64,000 nt of DNA. It comes from Bacillus spizizenii TU-B-10. GTDB lineage: Bacteria > Bacillota > Bacilli > Bacillales > Bacillaceae. The DNA lies in assembly GCF_000227465.1 (NCBI RefSeq), contig NC_016047.1:3204857-3268856 (forward strand), given 5' to 3'. Below the pieces are notes generated by a model. That model had not been told where the DNA came from. It ran no database searches and saw only the letters and a list, made by a program, of their open reading frames with translations. A program made the position numbers and the translations under genes. Shown piece by piece: positions 42,489 through 51,139 of the stretch (the first letter of the stretch is position 1; each line of letters opens with the position of its first letter).

Positions 42489-42611
42489 TTATAAATGGAA
42501 ATACATTTTTCCTTTCTCTGTTGGAAAAAGTTTTTTTATAGTACAAAATGCTTTTGTTCGATCTACTAATCTCATTTCAGCTAACTTTTCTTGATACTCC
42601 TGGGTTTGCAC
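42489..42611 (-). CDS. 40-codon frame, possible ANTAR-like fragment
   Basis: GTG 42611 has GGGAG nine bases upstream and opens a 40-residue frame ending at TAA 42489. The middle, MRLVDRTKAFCTIKKLFPTE, resembles the beginning of ANTAR RNA-binding domains (L-V-D-R-A-K then T-E), but only about half a domain remains. It lies on the strand of paiA, 69 bases before it. It may be a decayed gene, a leader peptide or chance; I would not assert expression. Confidence 0.3.
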   Translation of the reverse strand: MQTQEYQEKLAEMRLVDRTKAFCTIKKLFPTEKGKMYFHL

Positions 42612-42669
42612 TTGCTACCACTCCCTTTCACGAAGAATCTCTCTCACCATCAACTCCTCAAACGTGTAT

Positions 42670-42737
42670 TTTGTTGCAAATGCAATAAAAGTATCATACG
42701 TTAAATATAACTCAACTTTGTTGCATTTACAATAAAA
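42670..42737. repeat. two near-identical 21-bp repeats in the paiA-yutM gap
   Basis: 42670-42690 and 42717-42737 match in 18 of 21 bases, 47 bases apart. The first contains the palindrome TTGCAAATGCAA, the second the related TTGCATTTACAA. They could be paired binding sites of a regulator. A ribosome-like GAAGGAGG on the plus strand at 42746-42753 follows, but no gene begins after it. The rest of 42421-42961 holds the short frame at 42489, the yutM terminator and nothing else I recognise. Confidence 0.6.
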
Positions 42738-42821
42738 ATACAGATGAAGGAGGTCGAGTTAAAGTAAAATTTATCTGCTGAAACTCTCATAACTCTTGAT
42801 CGTTCTGATTTTACACCATAA

Positions 42822-42866
42822 TAAAAAACGCTTTCCTTAACGATGGTTTATCGCTAAGAAAAGCGT
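42822..42866 (-). terminator. terminator of yutM
   Basis: ACGCTTTTCTTAGCG and CGTTAAGGAAAGCGT pair on the minus strand (42828-42866), followed by six T. It stands about 100 bases past the yutM stop. Confidence 0.8.
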
Positions 42867-42961
42867 CATGAACAATCTTACGGTTAATCGTGGAATGCAA
42901 TCACGCAATCCTCCGAAACAGGTGAGATGATCAATTCATATCTCGAAATATCGGGTAGCGC

Positions 42962-43324
42962 CTAGCACTCTTCAGGCGTACCTGTATTCGTCGCTGTTCT
43001 AAAAGAAGAACCGCAGCCGCATGAAGCGATGGCGTTTGGATTGTCGATAGTGAAGCCTCCGCCGAGCATGGATTGCTTATAATCAATCACGGTACCGTTC
43101 ATGATATCAAGGCTTTCCTTGTCAACAAGAACAGTAATGCCGTGCTGATCAAACATGCTGTCTGATTCGCCCTTTTCATGCTCAAAGCCCATGCCGTAAG
43201 AAAGGCCGCTACAGCCGCCGCCTTTGACGCCGACACGCAGAAACGCATTTTCTTCTTCATGCTCTTTCATCATATCTTTTATATGCAAAGCTGCTGCTTC
43301 TGTAATTGTTACCGGGTTGCTCAT
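42962..43324 (-). CDS. yutM: A-type iron-sulphur carrier YutM
   Basis: A 120-residue HesB/IscA/ErpA-type protein that carries iron-sulphur clusters to client enzymes. The three cluster Cys are visible: GGCSG near residue 38 and CGCG near 103. An unusual short tail (TNTGTPEEC) adds one more Cys at the C-terminus. The start at 43324 gives a normal family length and is preceded by AAAGGAGG. It follows dapF by 78 bases on the same strand. Confidence 0.9.
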   Translation of the reverse strand: MSNPVTITEAAALHIKDMMKEHEEENAFLRVGVKGGGCSGLSYGMGFEHEKGESDSMFDQHGITVLVDKESLDIMNGTVIDYKQSMLGGGFTIDNPNAIASCGCGSSFRTATNTGTPEEC

Positions 43325-43402
43325 CTTTGTGAACCTCCTTTTAAAAACCGGATGTTGTCTTTTATTATAAACATGATTGGTCCAATTCTCAAACAAGGTG
43401 TT

Positions 43403-44257
43403 TTACAAGAAATAGACACCCTCACAAACGGTCTCTGCCGGCCCTGTCATCATCACATGGCCGTTGTCTTTCCAGTTAATCACCAAATCTCCGCCTGCTA
43501 AATGCACCGTAATGTCCTGATTTCGTTTTGATACGCCGTTTAACACAGATGCGACGGCTGCTGCACAAGCTCCTGTCCCGCATGCCTGAGTTATGCCTGA
43601 TCCCCGTTCCCAGACGCGGAAATGCAGTTCATGTTCATTCACGGCTTCGACGAATTCCACATTGACGCCTTCCGGAAATCTCGGATCTTTCTCAATCACC
43701 GGCCCCAGTGTCGTCAAGGGTGCCTGTTCAATGTCAGCGATCGGAAAAACGATATGGGGATTTCCCATTGAAACAGCAGTGCCTGTTAGTTCAGCTTCAC
43801 CAAATGTCATGGTTTCATTGATCGTGTGCTCTTCTCCGCCGCCAAGCATCGGAAGTTCGGCTTTTGTCAGGCGCGGTTCACCCATATCGACAGTGACCAC
43901 ATTTACTTTTCCGTTTTCAACTTGAACCTCCGCTTTCACAAGCCCGGAGAGGGTTTCAATCAGAAAAGATGTTTCCTCAACCAGCTTATGCTCATACGCA
44001 TATTTTGCGACGCAGCGCAGGCCGTTGCCGCAGTTTTTCCCTTCAGACCCATCATTATTAAAAATGCGCATTTTGACAGGCGCTTGATCTGAAGGGCATA
44101 TTAGGATCATTCCGTCGGAACCGATCCCTGTATAAACAGAAGAAACCTGAACTGCAATCTCAGACAGTTTTTCTTCCGGAAGCTGTTCTTCAAATTGATT
44201 CACATAGATATAGCTGTTTCCCAGGCCGTGCATTTTGGTAAATCGAAATGAGTTCAT
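43403..44257 (-). CDS. dapF: diaminopimelate epimerase
   Basis: A 284-residue enzyme converting LL- to meso-diaminopimelate for peptidoglycan and lysine. The two catalytic Cys are in KNCGNGLRC near residue 74 and ACGTGACA near 222, with base-exchange between them. ATG 44257 follows GGAGG; an earlier ATG lies four codons upstream but is too close to that site. Single gene with yutM downstream. Confidence 0.96.
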   Translation of the reverse strand: MNSFRFTKMHGLGNSYIYVNQFEEQLPEEKLSEIAVQVSSVYTGIGSDGMILICPSDQAPVKMRIFNNDGSEGKNCGNGLRCVAKYAYEHKLVEETSFLIETLSGLVKAEVQVENGKVNVVTVDMGEPRLTKAELPMLGGGEEHTINETMTFGEAELTGTAVSMGNPHIVFPIADIEQAPLTTLGPVIEKDPRFPEGVNVEFVEAVNEHELHFRVWERGSGITQACGTGACAAAVASVLNGVSKRNQDITVHLAGGDLVINWKDNGHVMMTGPAETVCEGVYFL

Positions 44258-44343
44258 AGGTGCCTCCAACTTTTTTTCTTTTTCTTAGTATAAAAGCTAT
44301 TATAAACGGACACAATACAATTATCCCCCGTTTTTCATACATA

Positions 44344-44375
44344 AAAGCTCCTTGCACTGTCGCAAGGAGCTTTTA
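44344..44375 (-). terminator. yutK terminator
   Basis: AAAGCTCCTTGC and GCAAGGAGCTTT form a perfect stem; T residues follow on the minus strand. Confidence 0.83.
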
Positions 44376-44379
44376 TTGT

Positions 44380-45594
44380 TTATATAAACATGCCGGCAAT
44401 GGCTGCGCTAAGCAGATTGGCTAATGTTCCCGCAAGAACAGCCTTCAAGCCGAGGCGTGCGATATCCGAACGGCGGCTAGGTGCTAAACCGCCAAGCGTA
44501 CCGAGCATAATTGCAATTGACGAAAAATTGGCGAATCCGCATAACGCGAAACTGATAATGGTAGCGGTTTTCTTAGAAAACTCGCCGATGTGCGGACCGA
44601 AGTTAGAATAAGCGACAAACTCATTCAGCACCAATTTTTGGCCGATATAGCTTCCCGCCTGCAACGCTTCATGCCATGGCACGCCAATCAAAAAGGCGAT
44701 TGGGGAAAACACATAACCGAGAATGGATTCTAATGTGACGCCTTTTAAACCGACCAAGCCGAAAACTCCGCCGAGAATACCATTTACTACGGCGATTAAT
44801 GCAACGAACGCAAGCAGCATCGCTCCAACGTTTAAGGCAATTTGCAGACCTGTTGACGCTCCCTTTGCAGCTGCGTCAATGACATTGGCAGCGCCTTCGC
44901 CTTCATCCATATTAAAATCGCTTTTTACGGTTTGCGGCTTTTCCGTTTCGGGAATAATCAGTTTACCAAAGACAAGACCCGCCGGAGCAGCCATAAAGCT
45001 GGCCGCAAGCAGGTATTCAATCGGAATGCCGAGAAGCGCGTACCCAAACAAGGTAGAACCCGCAACAGCCGATAGACCGCTCGTCATAATCGTGAATAAT
45101 TCAGAGCGCGTCAGCCCGGCTATCAGGGGTTTGATCACTAACGGAGATTCTGATTGTCCTACAAAAATATTAGCAGCAGCCGCAAGAGATTCCGTTTGGC
45201 TTGTCCCAAGGAGCTTTGACAATCCGCCGCCAATGACACGGAATATGAGCTGCATAATTTTCAAATGATATAAAACTGCAATCAGTGCTGAGAAGAAAAT
45301 GATAACAGGCAGTACACTTAATGCAAATGCCGGACTGTCGCCGACTTTCAGAAGCGGTCCAAAAATAAAGCTGATGCCTTCATTCGCATAATCAATCAGA
45401 AGCTGTACACGGCTTGAAAACCATAAAAAAACAGCGCGTCCCGCTTCCCATTTCAACACGATGTATCCAAACGCCACCTGTGTACATAAACCAACGATGA
45501 CGGTTCTTATCTTAATATTGCTTTTCTTTTCTGAAAATAAAAACGCGATAGCAATGATCGCAACTGCGCCGAGCAGTCCCCACAGAACACTCAT
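44380..45594 (-). CDS. nupN: NupC-family nucleoside permease YutK
   Basis: A 404-residue concentrative nucleoside transporter. It shows about eight to ten hydrophobic segments and the family segments GQSESPLVIKPL and the C-terminal FANFSSIAIMLGTLG. It takes up nucleosides with protons or sodium; I recall YutK as NupN, linked to guanosine uptake. ATG 45594 follows AGAGGTG and gives family length; the frame is open 35 codons upstream without a good site. Confidence 0.9.
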   Translation of the reverse strand: MSVLWGLLGAVAIIAIAFLFSEKKSNIKIRTVIVGLCTQVAFGYIVLKWEAGRAVFLWFSSRVQLLIDYANEGISFIFGPLLKVGDSPAFALSVLPVIIFFSALIAVLYHLKIMQLIFRVIGGGLSKLLGTSQTESLAAAANIFVGQSESPLVIKPLIAGLTRSELFTIMTSGLSAVAGSTLFGYALLGIPIEYLLAASFMAAPAGLVFGKLIIPETEKPQTVKSDFNMDEGEGAANVIDAAAKGASTGLQIALNVGAMLLAFVALIAVVNGILGGVFGLVGLKGVTLESILGYVFSPIAFLIGVPWHEALQAGSYIGQKLVLNEFVAYSNFGPHIGEFSKKTATIISFALCGFANFSSIAIMLGTLGGLAPSRRSDIARLGLKAVLAGTLANLLSAAIAGMFI

Positions 45595-45700
45595 GAATAC
45601 ACCTACACCTCTTAAAATTTTATTTAAAAAAATATCTTTTATACGATAACAATAATATTTTTTGATGTCTACACATTTTTTAGTTCTTTTGGACGACAAA

Positions 45701-45729
45701 ATAAAAAAGGGCCTGTCCCAGGCCCTTTT
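45701..45729 (-). terminator. yuzB terminator
   Basis: AAAAGGGCCTG pairs with CAGGCCCTTT around three bases, followed by a T run on the minus strand. Confidence 0.85.
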
Positions 45730-45732
45730 CTG

Positions 45733-45969
45733 TTAAAACATTGGATTTTCTTCAATAAAGGTATATATATTCTCAACAAGCTCAGCAGGCGTTTCACCCA
45801 TGACGACTTCTCCGTTTACAAGAGCGAAAAGCGACTCCATGCATGTCCCGCAGTAGCTTAAGCAGCCGTATTCAAGGACATCCAGATTTGGATCCTTCTC
45901 CAAAATCGCCCGGGCTTCCTGAGAGCCGTGAGCCAGATTGCTGACACAAAATTCAATCATTGGATTCAT
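45733..45969 (-). CDS. yuzB: small DUF1450 protein YuzB
   Basis: A 78-residue protein with Cys at residue 8 and the cluster [11 protein letters not shown], the pattern of DUF1450 proteins. The Cys set recalls thioredoxin-like or 2Fe-2S proteins. GAGGTG precedes the ATG. It lies next to yutJ, yuzD and yutI, several of which are also Cys-containing redox proteins. Function unknown. Confidence 0.85.
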   Translation of the reverse strand: MNPMIEFCVSNLAHGSQEARAILEKDPNLDVLEYGCLSYCGTCMESLFALVNGEVVMGETPAELVENIYTFIEENPMF

Positions 45970-46127
45970 GCGATTTCACCTCACATATGTCCATTATCGC
46001 GAATTTTTAATCATTCGTCAAAGACAATGGATTGTTCAAAATTTATTATCGTAACATATCATTACTCGAATAACGTTTTACTAATTTGTGCTTTCAGGCT
46101 AATTTGTAGGTTATTTTCAAACTATTA

Positions 46128-46156
46128 TTGTGATTTTAGATCAAATTCGATATAAT
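46128..46156 (+). promoter_or_regulatory. predicted yutJ promoter
   Basis: TTGTGA (46128-46133), 17-base spacer, TATAAT (46151-46156). The start of transcription would fall near 46163, leaving a leader of about 70 bases. Confidence 0.6.
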
Positions 46157-46231
46157 TCTAGATGTTATTTTACATAGTTCGTATTTTCTTCAATGTGTCT
46201 ATCATACTCTTCGGATTAAAGGGGAATTCAA

Positions 46232-47299
46232 ATGAAAAAATTGGTCTTGATCGGCGGAGGTTACGGGAACATGCGTGTTCTTCATCGCTTATTGCCAAAC
46301 CAGCTGCCTGATGATGTTTCAATCACGTTAATTGACAGAAATCCTTATCACTGCTTGAAAACAGAATATTATGCCCTTGCCGCAGGCACAATTTCTGACC
46401 ATCATATCAGAGTGTCATTCCCAGAGCACCCTCGCCTGGATGTCCAATATGGTGATATCTCATCAATTGATACTGCACAAAAACAAGTGCTGTTCCAAGA
46501 TCGTGAACCGATTTCTTACGATGACGCTGTAATCGGGCTCGGCTGCGAGGATAAATATCACAACGTGCCGGGAGCGCCTGAATTCACCTACAGCATTCAA
46601 ACCATCGACCAGTCCCGCGAAACCTATCAAAAGCTGAATAACCTGAGCGCTAATGCCACTGTCGCCATTGTAGGAGCGGGCTTAAGCGGCGTTGAGCTTG
46701 CAAGTGAACTGAGAGAAAGCCGTGATGACCTGAACATCATTCTGTTCGACCGCGGTAATCTCATTTTATCAAGCTTTCCCGAGCGTTTGAGCAAATATGT
46801 GCAAAATTGGTTCGAAGAGCACGGTGTCCGCATTATTAACAGGGCAAATATCACAAAAGTTGAAGAAGGCATTGTGTATAACCACGATGAACCGATTTCT
46901 GCAGACGCCATCGTGTGGACAGCCGGCATACAGCCGAACAAAGTCGTCAGAGACTTAGATGTGGAAAAGGACGCACAAGGGCGTATCGTATTAACGCCTC
47001 ATCACAATCTTCCTGGTGATGAACATCTGTACGTTGTCGGCGATTGCGCCAGCCTCCCTCATGCACCGAGCGCCCAGCTGGCAGAGGCTCAAGCAGAGCA
47101 GATTGTCCAAATCTTGCAAAAACGCTGGAATGGAGAAGCCCTTCCAGAATCAATGCCGCAGTTTAAGCTGAAAGGCGTCCTCGGTTCACTCGGAAAAAAA
47201 GCCGGCTTCGGTCTTGTTGCTGACCGCCCGCTGATCGGCCGTGTTCCGCGCATGTTGAAATCCGGCTTGCTGTGGATGTACAAACACCATAACGGTTAA
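46232..47299 (+). CDS. yutJ: NADH dehydrogenase-like flavoprotein YutJ
   Basis: A 355-residue NDH-2-like flavoprotein. The FAD motif GGGYGNM lies at residues 8-14, the NADH motif GAGLSGVELA near 149-158 and HLYVVGDCA near 268. It is shorter than YumB at its C-terminus and its role as a true NADH-quinone reductase is not shown. AAAGGGG precedes the ATG. It is alone between two terminators. Confidence 0.88.
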   Translation: MKKLVLIGGGYGNMRVLHRLLPNQLPDDVSITLIDRNPYHCLKTEYYALAAGTISDHHIRVSFPEHPRLDVQYGDISSIDTAQKQVLFQDREPISYDDAVIGLGCEDKYHNVPGAPEFTYSIQTIDQSRETYQKLNNLSANATVAIVGAGLSGVELASELRESRDDLNIILFDRGNLILSSFPERLSKYVQNWFEEHGVRIINRANITKVEEGIVYNHDEPISADAIVWTAGIQPNKVVRDLDVEKDAQGRIVLTPHHNLPGDEHLYVVGDCASLPHAPSAQLAEAQAEQIVQILQKRWNGEALPESMPQFKLKGVLGSLGKKAGFGLVADRPLIGRVPRMLKSGLLWMYKHHNG

Positions 47300-47310
47300 T
47301 GATAGAGAAG

Positions 47311-47335
47311 AACCGCTGATCATGTCAGCGGTTTT
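47311..47335. terminator. terminator between yutJ and yuzD
   Basis: AACCGCTGA and TCAGCGGTT form a perfect stem; it contains the yuzD stop codon and has a short T run on the plus strand. Confidence 0.75.
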
Positions 47336-47651
47336 CTGTATACCCATGCTTCTCCATTTCCTCATAAACGTCTTTTAATTTCGGATTGCCTTCACCGACA
47401 ATTTTGTCTTCTACGAGCACAAGCGGATAAAAATACTCATCATTTCTGATTTTTTCCGCAAGCTCTTTCGCATGTTCATTGTCAGGCGGCTCATAAATAT
47501 CGATGTATTGCATCGCAAAAGGCTGATTTGGATATTTTCTTTTCAGCGCAGCCTCAAGCCACTCGTATGTATCCTTGGCCGTCGGCATATTGACACAGCT
47601 TGCACAAACGGTTTCTGCCCCGTACACGCTGAGCACGACAGGTTTTGTCAC
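47325..47651 (-). CDS. yuzD: DUF1462 protein YuzD
   Basis: A 108-residue thioredoxin-like protein of DUF1462. VYGAETVCASCVNMP near the start carries a CxxC pair. The start is GTG 47651, with GGAAGGAGG upstream; the frame continues 31 codons further up without a good site. It diverges from yutI. Its Cys pair suggests a redox or metal role with the neighbouring iron-sulphur proteins; this is inference. Confidence 0.85.
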   Translation of the reverse strand: MTKPVVLSVYGAETVCASCVNMPTAKDTYEWLEAALKRKYPNQPFAMQYIDIYEPPDNEHAKELAEKIRNDEYFYPLVLVEDKIVGEGNPKLKDVYEEMEKHGYTENR

Positions 47652-47753
47652 TGGTAAACGCCTCCTTCCCCCTATGTATGTCCTTTCTTTCAGTATACAG
47701 AGCCAAAAGACGTTTTTATAGAAAAAAACCGTTTTTGTGTTCAAGTCTTAATG

Positions 47754-47762
47754 TGCTATAAT
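47754..47762 (+). promoter_or_regulatory. extended -10 promoter of yutI
   Basis: TGCTATAAT is an extended -10 (TG plus one base before TATAAT). Only a weak -35 is seen. The start of transcription would lie near 47769, downstream of an in-frame ATG at 47751, which rules out that longer start if this promoter is used. Confidence 0.6.
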
Positions 47763-47849
47763 AGGGAAAGCAACTTTGCAAACCAAACAATAGATTTTTA
47801 TTGTTACACTGAATATAATGGTTTTATGATGACGAAAGGAGCGAATGTC

Positions 47850-48086
47850 ATGACTGAAGTTGAAATGAAAGAACAGGTGCAGGAAGTACTGGACAAACTT
47901 CGTCCGTTTTTACTTCGTGACGGCGGTGACTGTGAGCTTGTAGACGTAGATGAAGGTATCGTTAAGCTTCGTCTTCTAGGCGCATGCGGCAGCTGCCCAA
48001 GTTCAACAATTACGCTGAAAGCCGGAATTGAACGCGCTCTTCTTGAAGAAGTGCCGGGTGTCGTTGAAGTAGAACAAGTCTTTTAA
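47850..48086 (+). CDS. yutI: NifU C-terminal-type iron-sulphur scaffold YutI
   Basis: A 78-residue NifU/NfuA-like domain that holds an iron-sulphur cluster through the CxxC in ACGSCPSS near residue 47-50. ATG 47850 follows AAAGGAG; a start 33 codons earlier (111 residues) is found in some annotations but lies on the promoter. With YutM (A-type carrier) it would form part of cluster delivery. Confidence 0.92.
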   Translation: MTEVEMKEQVQEVLDKLRPFLLRDGGDCELVDVDEGIVKLRLLGACGSCPSSTITLKAGIERALLEEVPGVVEVEQVF

Positions 48087-48092
48087 TAAAGC

Positions 48093-48126
48093 AGCCAGGC
48101 TGATCGTTAATCAGCCTGGCTTTTTT
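48093..48126. terminator. terminator between yutI and yuxL
   Basis: AGCCAGGCTGA and TCAGCCTGGCT form a perfect stem around seven bases, with six T on the plus strand; weaker on the minus strand. Confidence 0.86.
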
Positions 48127-48127
48127 A

Positions 48128-50101
48128 TTAGAGATATTGATCAAACCATGAGCTTATATAATTCAGGCGCTTGATCCGCTGTACCGGGTGTCCGCTGCGT
48201 GACAAATTGTGCGACGCTTTCGGAAAACGGACAAGCATCGTTTCCTTGCCCATTTTTTTCAGAGCAATAAATAGCTGCTCCGCCTGCTCGATCGGGCACC
48301 GGTCATCTCGCTCGCCATGCAGAATCAAAAGCGGTGTCTCCACGTTTGCTGCGTATTTTAAAGGGGAACGGTCCCAGAGCTTTTCTGTGTCTGCAAACAT
48401 GTCATGCTCTAGCTGCCAGTCTGTAAAGAAATAGCCGATATCACTGACGCCATGAAAGCTGATCCAGTTTGAAATCGAGCGCTGGGTGACAGCGGCTTTA
48501 AAGCGGTTCGTCTGTCCAACGATCCAGTTGGTCATAAAGCCTCCATAACTTCCGCCCGTGACACCGAGCCGCTTAGGATCAATCTGCGGATCTCGTTTGA
48601 TAGCCTCATCCACAGCCTGCATCACATCCGCATAATCCTTTCCTCCATAATCTCCTCTGACGGCATTCACAAATTCCTGCCCGTAACCGTGGCTTCCTCT
48701 CGGATTGACATAAACCACTGCGTATCCTTTCGCCGCCAGCACTTGAAATTCATGAAAATATGTATGCCCGTACATCATGTGCGGACCGCCGTGTATGTTG
48801 AGAATAAGAGGATATGAGGTTTCACCTTCCGGCTGTGCAGGCTTCATCAGCCAGCCGTTCACCGTCACGCCGTCTTCTGTGACATATTGAATATCTTCAG
48901 GTATTGAAATCGTATGCTCGCCGACAAACTTGTCATTCGCGCCAGTCAGCCGTTTCTCTTCCTGCCCAAGCGGGAGGCTGTAAAGCTCGCTCGGTCTGTC
49001 CGGCTTTGTCACACTGGCAATAAAGTGTTGTTCGTCAGGTGAAATGGAAAAACTATTGATGTACTCTTTTTCGAGACGAATCGGATACACAAGGCCTTCA
49101 ATCGAAATATAATAGATTCCCGTACTGCCTTGATCTGTGCCGATGACATATAACCCTTGGCTGTCTTTCGTCCAAACCGGGCGCTGTTCGGCACCTCCGA
49201 TCAGTGAATCTCCAATGAGCGCATCCGCTAAATGAACGTCAAGCATTTCAGTCAGACATGTAAGGTTGTCTTGTTCGATATCATAGAGCCACGCCTTTTC
49301 GAACGTTGCATTCTGATATTCCTTTTCATGTCCAAGCAAAGCAAGATACCTTCCGTCCGGTGAAAATGAGCTTGGTCCGAATGAGCCGCGATGAGACGTA
49401 ATCTGCTTGAGATCTCCAGTATCCAGCGACATCATGCAGACATCGTGCGGCTTGCTGGCATCGTCCGTTTCAGTCAAATTAGCTGAGAAAACAAGCGATT
49501 TGCCGTCAGGAGAAAAAGCAGGGTCGCCATGATCGGCTTTGTGATTTGTCAGCTGCTTCACCTTACCAGACTTCACGCTGACAAGCACAAGCTGGGCATA
49601 CGCACCTCTCGTCAGCCCTTTGCCGTCCCGTTTATAGGCTAGACCTTGAACTTCAACAGGTTCAAAACTGTCCGGCTCCGTTTTCTCCCGATCATTAATC
49701 CTTTCTCCCTCTCCCAAACTGACAGTAACAAGCACCCATTCGCCATCCGGGGACCATATTGGCTTTGACACGCCATACGGGATATCAGTCAGTTTTCTTG
49801 CTTCCCCGCCTTCAGCACTTATGATATACAGCTGTGCTGCATCGCCTTCACGATCAGAAATAAAGGCAAGCGTGCGCCCGTCCGGAGACCATCTTGGGTC
49901 CGTGCACCGCTTTTCTCCGTGTGTCCAAGGAATAGACCTGCCTGTTTTCGTTTCATAGATCCATATATTTGATGTATACGAATCTTTCTCTTGATTCGCT
50001 TGTGACTGGACATATGCGGCACGGGTGCCATCTGGGGCGTATTGAGGATCGGTTACAGAGACAATCGCTGTGGTGTCTTCTGCGGTTATCAGCTTTTTCA
50101 T
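48128..50101 (-). CDS. yuxL: S9-family acylaminoacyl-peptidase-like protein YuxL
   Basis: A 657-residue serine peptidase of the prolyl oligopeptidase (S9C) family. The N-terminal 390 residues are beta-propeller repeats, each with SPDGR-like segments. The C-terminal hydrolase has the nucleophile in GGSYGGFM near residue 509, Asp in HGERDDRCP near 590 and His in ASHNLS near 625. It cleaves small peptides in the cytoplasm. The start is placed at 50101, eight bases from GGAGG; an ATG two codons earlier overlaps that site. Confidence 0.92.
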   Translation of the reverse strand: MKKLITAEDTTAIVSVTDPQYAPDGTRAAYVQSQANQEKDSYTSNIWIYETKTGRSIPWTHGEKRCTDPRWSPDGRTLAFISDREGDAAQLYIISAEGGEARKLTDIPYGVSKPIWSPDGEWVLVTVSLGEGERINDREKTEPDSFEPVEVQGLAYKRDGKGLTRGAYAQLVLVSVKSGKVKQLTNHKADHGDPAFSPDGKSLVFSANLTETDDASKPHDVCMMSLDTGDLKQITSHRGSFGPSSFSPDGRYLALLGHEKEYQNATFEKAWLYDIEQDNLTCLTEMLDVHLADALIGDSLIGGAEQRPVWTKDSQGLYVIGTDQGSTGIYYISIEGLVYPIRLEKEYINSFSISPDEQHFIASVTKPDRPSELYSLPLGQEEKRLTGANDKFVGEHTISIPEDIQYVTEDGVTVNGWLMKPAQPEGETSYPLILNIHGGPHMMYGHTYFHEFQVLAAKGYAVVYVNPRGSHGYGQEFVNAVRGDYGGKDYADVMQAVDEAIKRDPQIDPKRLGVTGGSYGGFMTNWIVGQTNRFKAAVTQRSISNWISFHGVSDIGYFFTDWQLEHDMFADTEKLWDRSPLKYAANVETPLLILHGERDDRCPIEQAEQLFIALKKMGKETMLVRFPKASHNLSRSGHPVQRIKRLNYISSWFDQYL

Positions 50102-50165
50102 GTTCATCTCCTCCTTTTAACAACTATTTCGTTTTTCTAAATAAAAACTCCTTTATCTCCAGCAG

Positions 50166-50201
50166 AAAAAAAGCGCCCTCCGCTGATGCTGAGGGACGCT
50201 T
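50166..50201 (-). terminator. hom-thrC-thrB operon terminator
   Basis: AAGCGTCCCTC pairs with GAGGGCGCTT on the minus strand, followed by seven T. Confidence 0.85.
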
Positions 50202-50209
50202 GGCATGAT

Positions 50210-51139
50210 CTATACACTTTTTACTTGGTATAAAGGATTTCGCTCTATTATACTTCCCTCTTGCGGAACGGTCAAAGCGTCGACTTCACAATGAGGGAAA
50301 TGAAGCGCGAGCTGTTCTTTGAGCTCTTCTCCCTTTCCTTTTTCAGTCATAACAAGAATCGTCGGGCCTGCCCCGCTGAGAGCCGTTCCGTATGCGCCCT
50401 TCATCTCAGCGACATGTTCTACTTTGGACAGCTCAGGCACAAGCATCGCCCGGTATGGCTGGTGGAACATATCCTTCTTCATGATTTTCCCGACGAGCGG
50501 CCAATCCTTAGACATGATCGCAGCAATGAGGATATTGCTGACGGCACTTGCTTTTACAGCGTCCGCATACGGAAACTCTTTCGGAAGCACGTCTCTTGCG
50601 TCTCTTGTCAGCACTTCGTAAAAAGGAATGACAACGACAATATCAATGTCAGCATCCGGGACGCGGATCATTTGTGTCTCGTCATCTTCATGCAGGCCAA
50701 TGACAAGTCCGCCAACGAGAGAAGCGCCCGCATTATCCGGGTGTCCTTCTTCAAGGCTGGCTACATGCAGCTTGTCCTCTTCAGAGAGCTTTAAGCCGCA
50801 TAATTCATCAGCCAGTTCAACGGCCGCTACAATCGCCGCGGCGCTGCTGCCAAGGCCGCGTGCGAGCGGAATGTCGCTCCACACTTTCACATGGACAGGC
50901 GGCATTTCTTTACCGTATAAATCTGCTGTCCGTTTTGCCACTTGATAGATCAGATTATCTGTACCCGCCGGAATTCCGGCGACTGTTTCTGTTTCAGCTT
51001 CAAAAGACCACTTGTCGCTTTCAAAGACGGTCAGCTTCAAATATCTGCTGAGCGCCATTCCAACTGAATCGAAGCCAGGGCCTAGGTTAGCCGTGCTTCC
51101 GGGAACAGTGACAGTGAACAGCATGTCGGCTTCGTTCAT
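50210..51139 (-). CDS. thrB: homoserine kinase
   Basis: A 309-residue GHMP kinase that phosphorylates homoserine with ATP. The phosphate-binding motif [12 protein letters not shown] lies near residues 91-102 and the N-terminal [12 protein letters not shown] is the substrate-side loop. Its ATG overlaps the thrC stop by four bases (ATGA), which suggests coupled translation. AAAGGAG lies upstream. Last gene of the operon. Confidence 0.96.
   Translation of the reverse strand: MNEADMLFTVTVPGSTANLGPGFDSVGMALSRYLKLTVFESDKWSFEAETETVAGIPAGTDNLIYQVAKRTADLYGKEMPPVHVKVWSDIPLARGLGSSAAAIVAAVELADELCGLKLSEEDKLHVASLEEGHPDNAGASLVGGLVIGLHEDDETQMIRVPDADIDIVVVIPFYEVLTRDARDVLPKEFPYADAVKASAVSNILIAAIMSKDWPLVGKIMKKDMFHQPYRAMLVPELSKVEHVAEMKGAYGTALSGAGPTILVMTEKGKGEELKEQLALHFPHCEVDALTVPQEGSIIERNPLYQVKSV

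Noticed and set aside
42615..42758. Minus-strand open stretch of 47 codons reading through both repeats (ending REILREREW)
   Set aside because: It has no start codon apart from an internal ATG too close to its ribosome site, and it crosses the repeated operator-like sequences, so it is most likely chance.
46128..46145. TTGTGA at the yutJ promoter as part of a Rex (NADH sensor) site
   Set aside because: The second half matches TCACAA too poorly; the TTGTGA is sufficiently explained as a -35 element.
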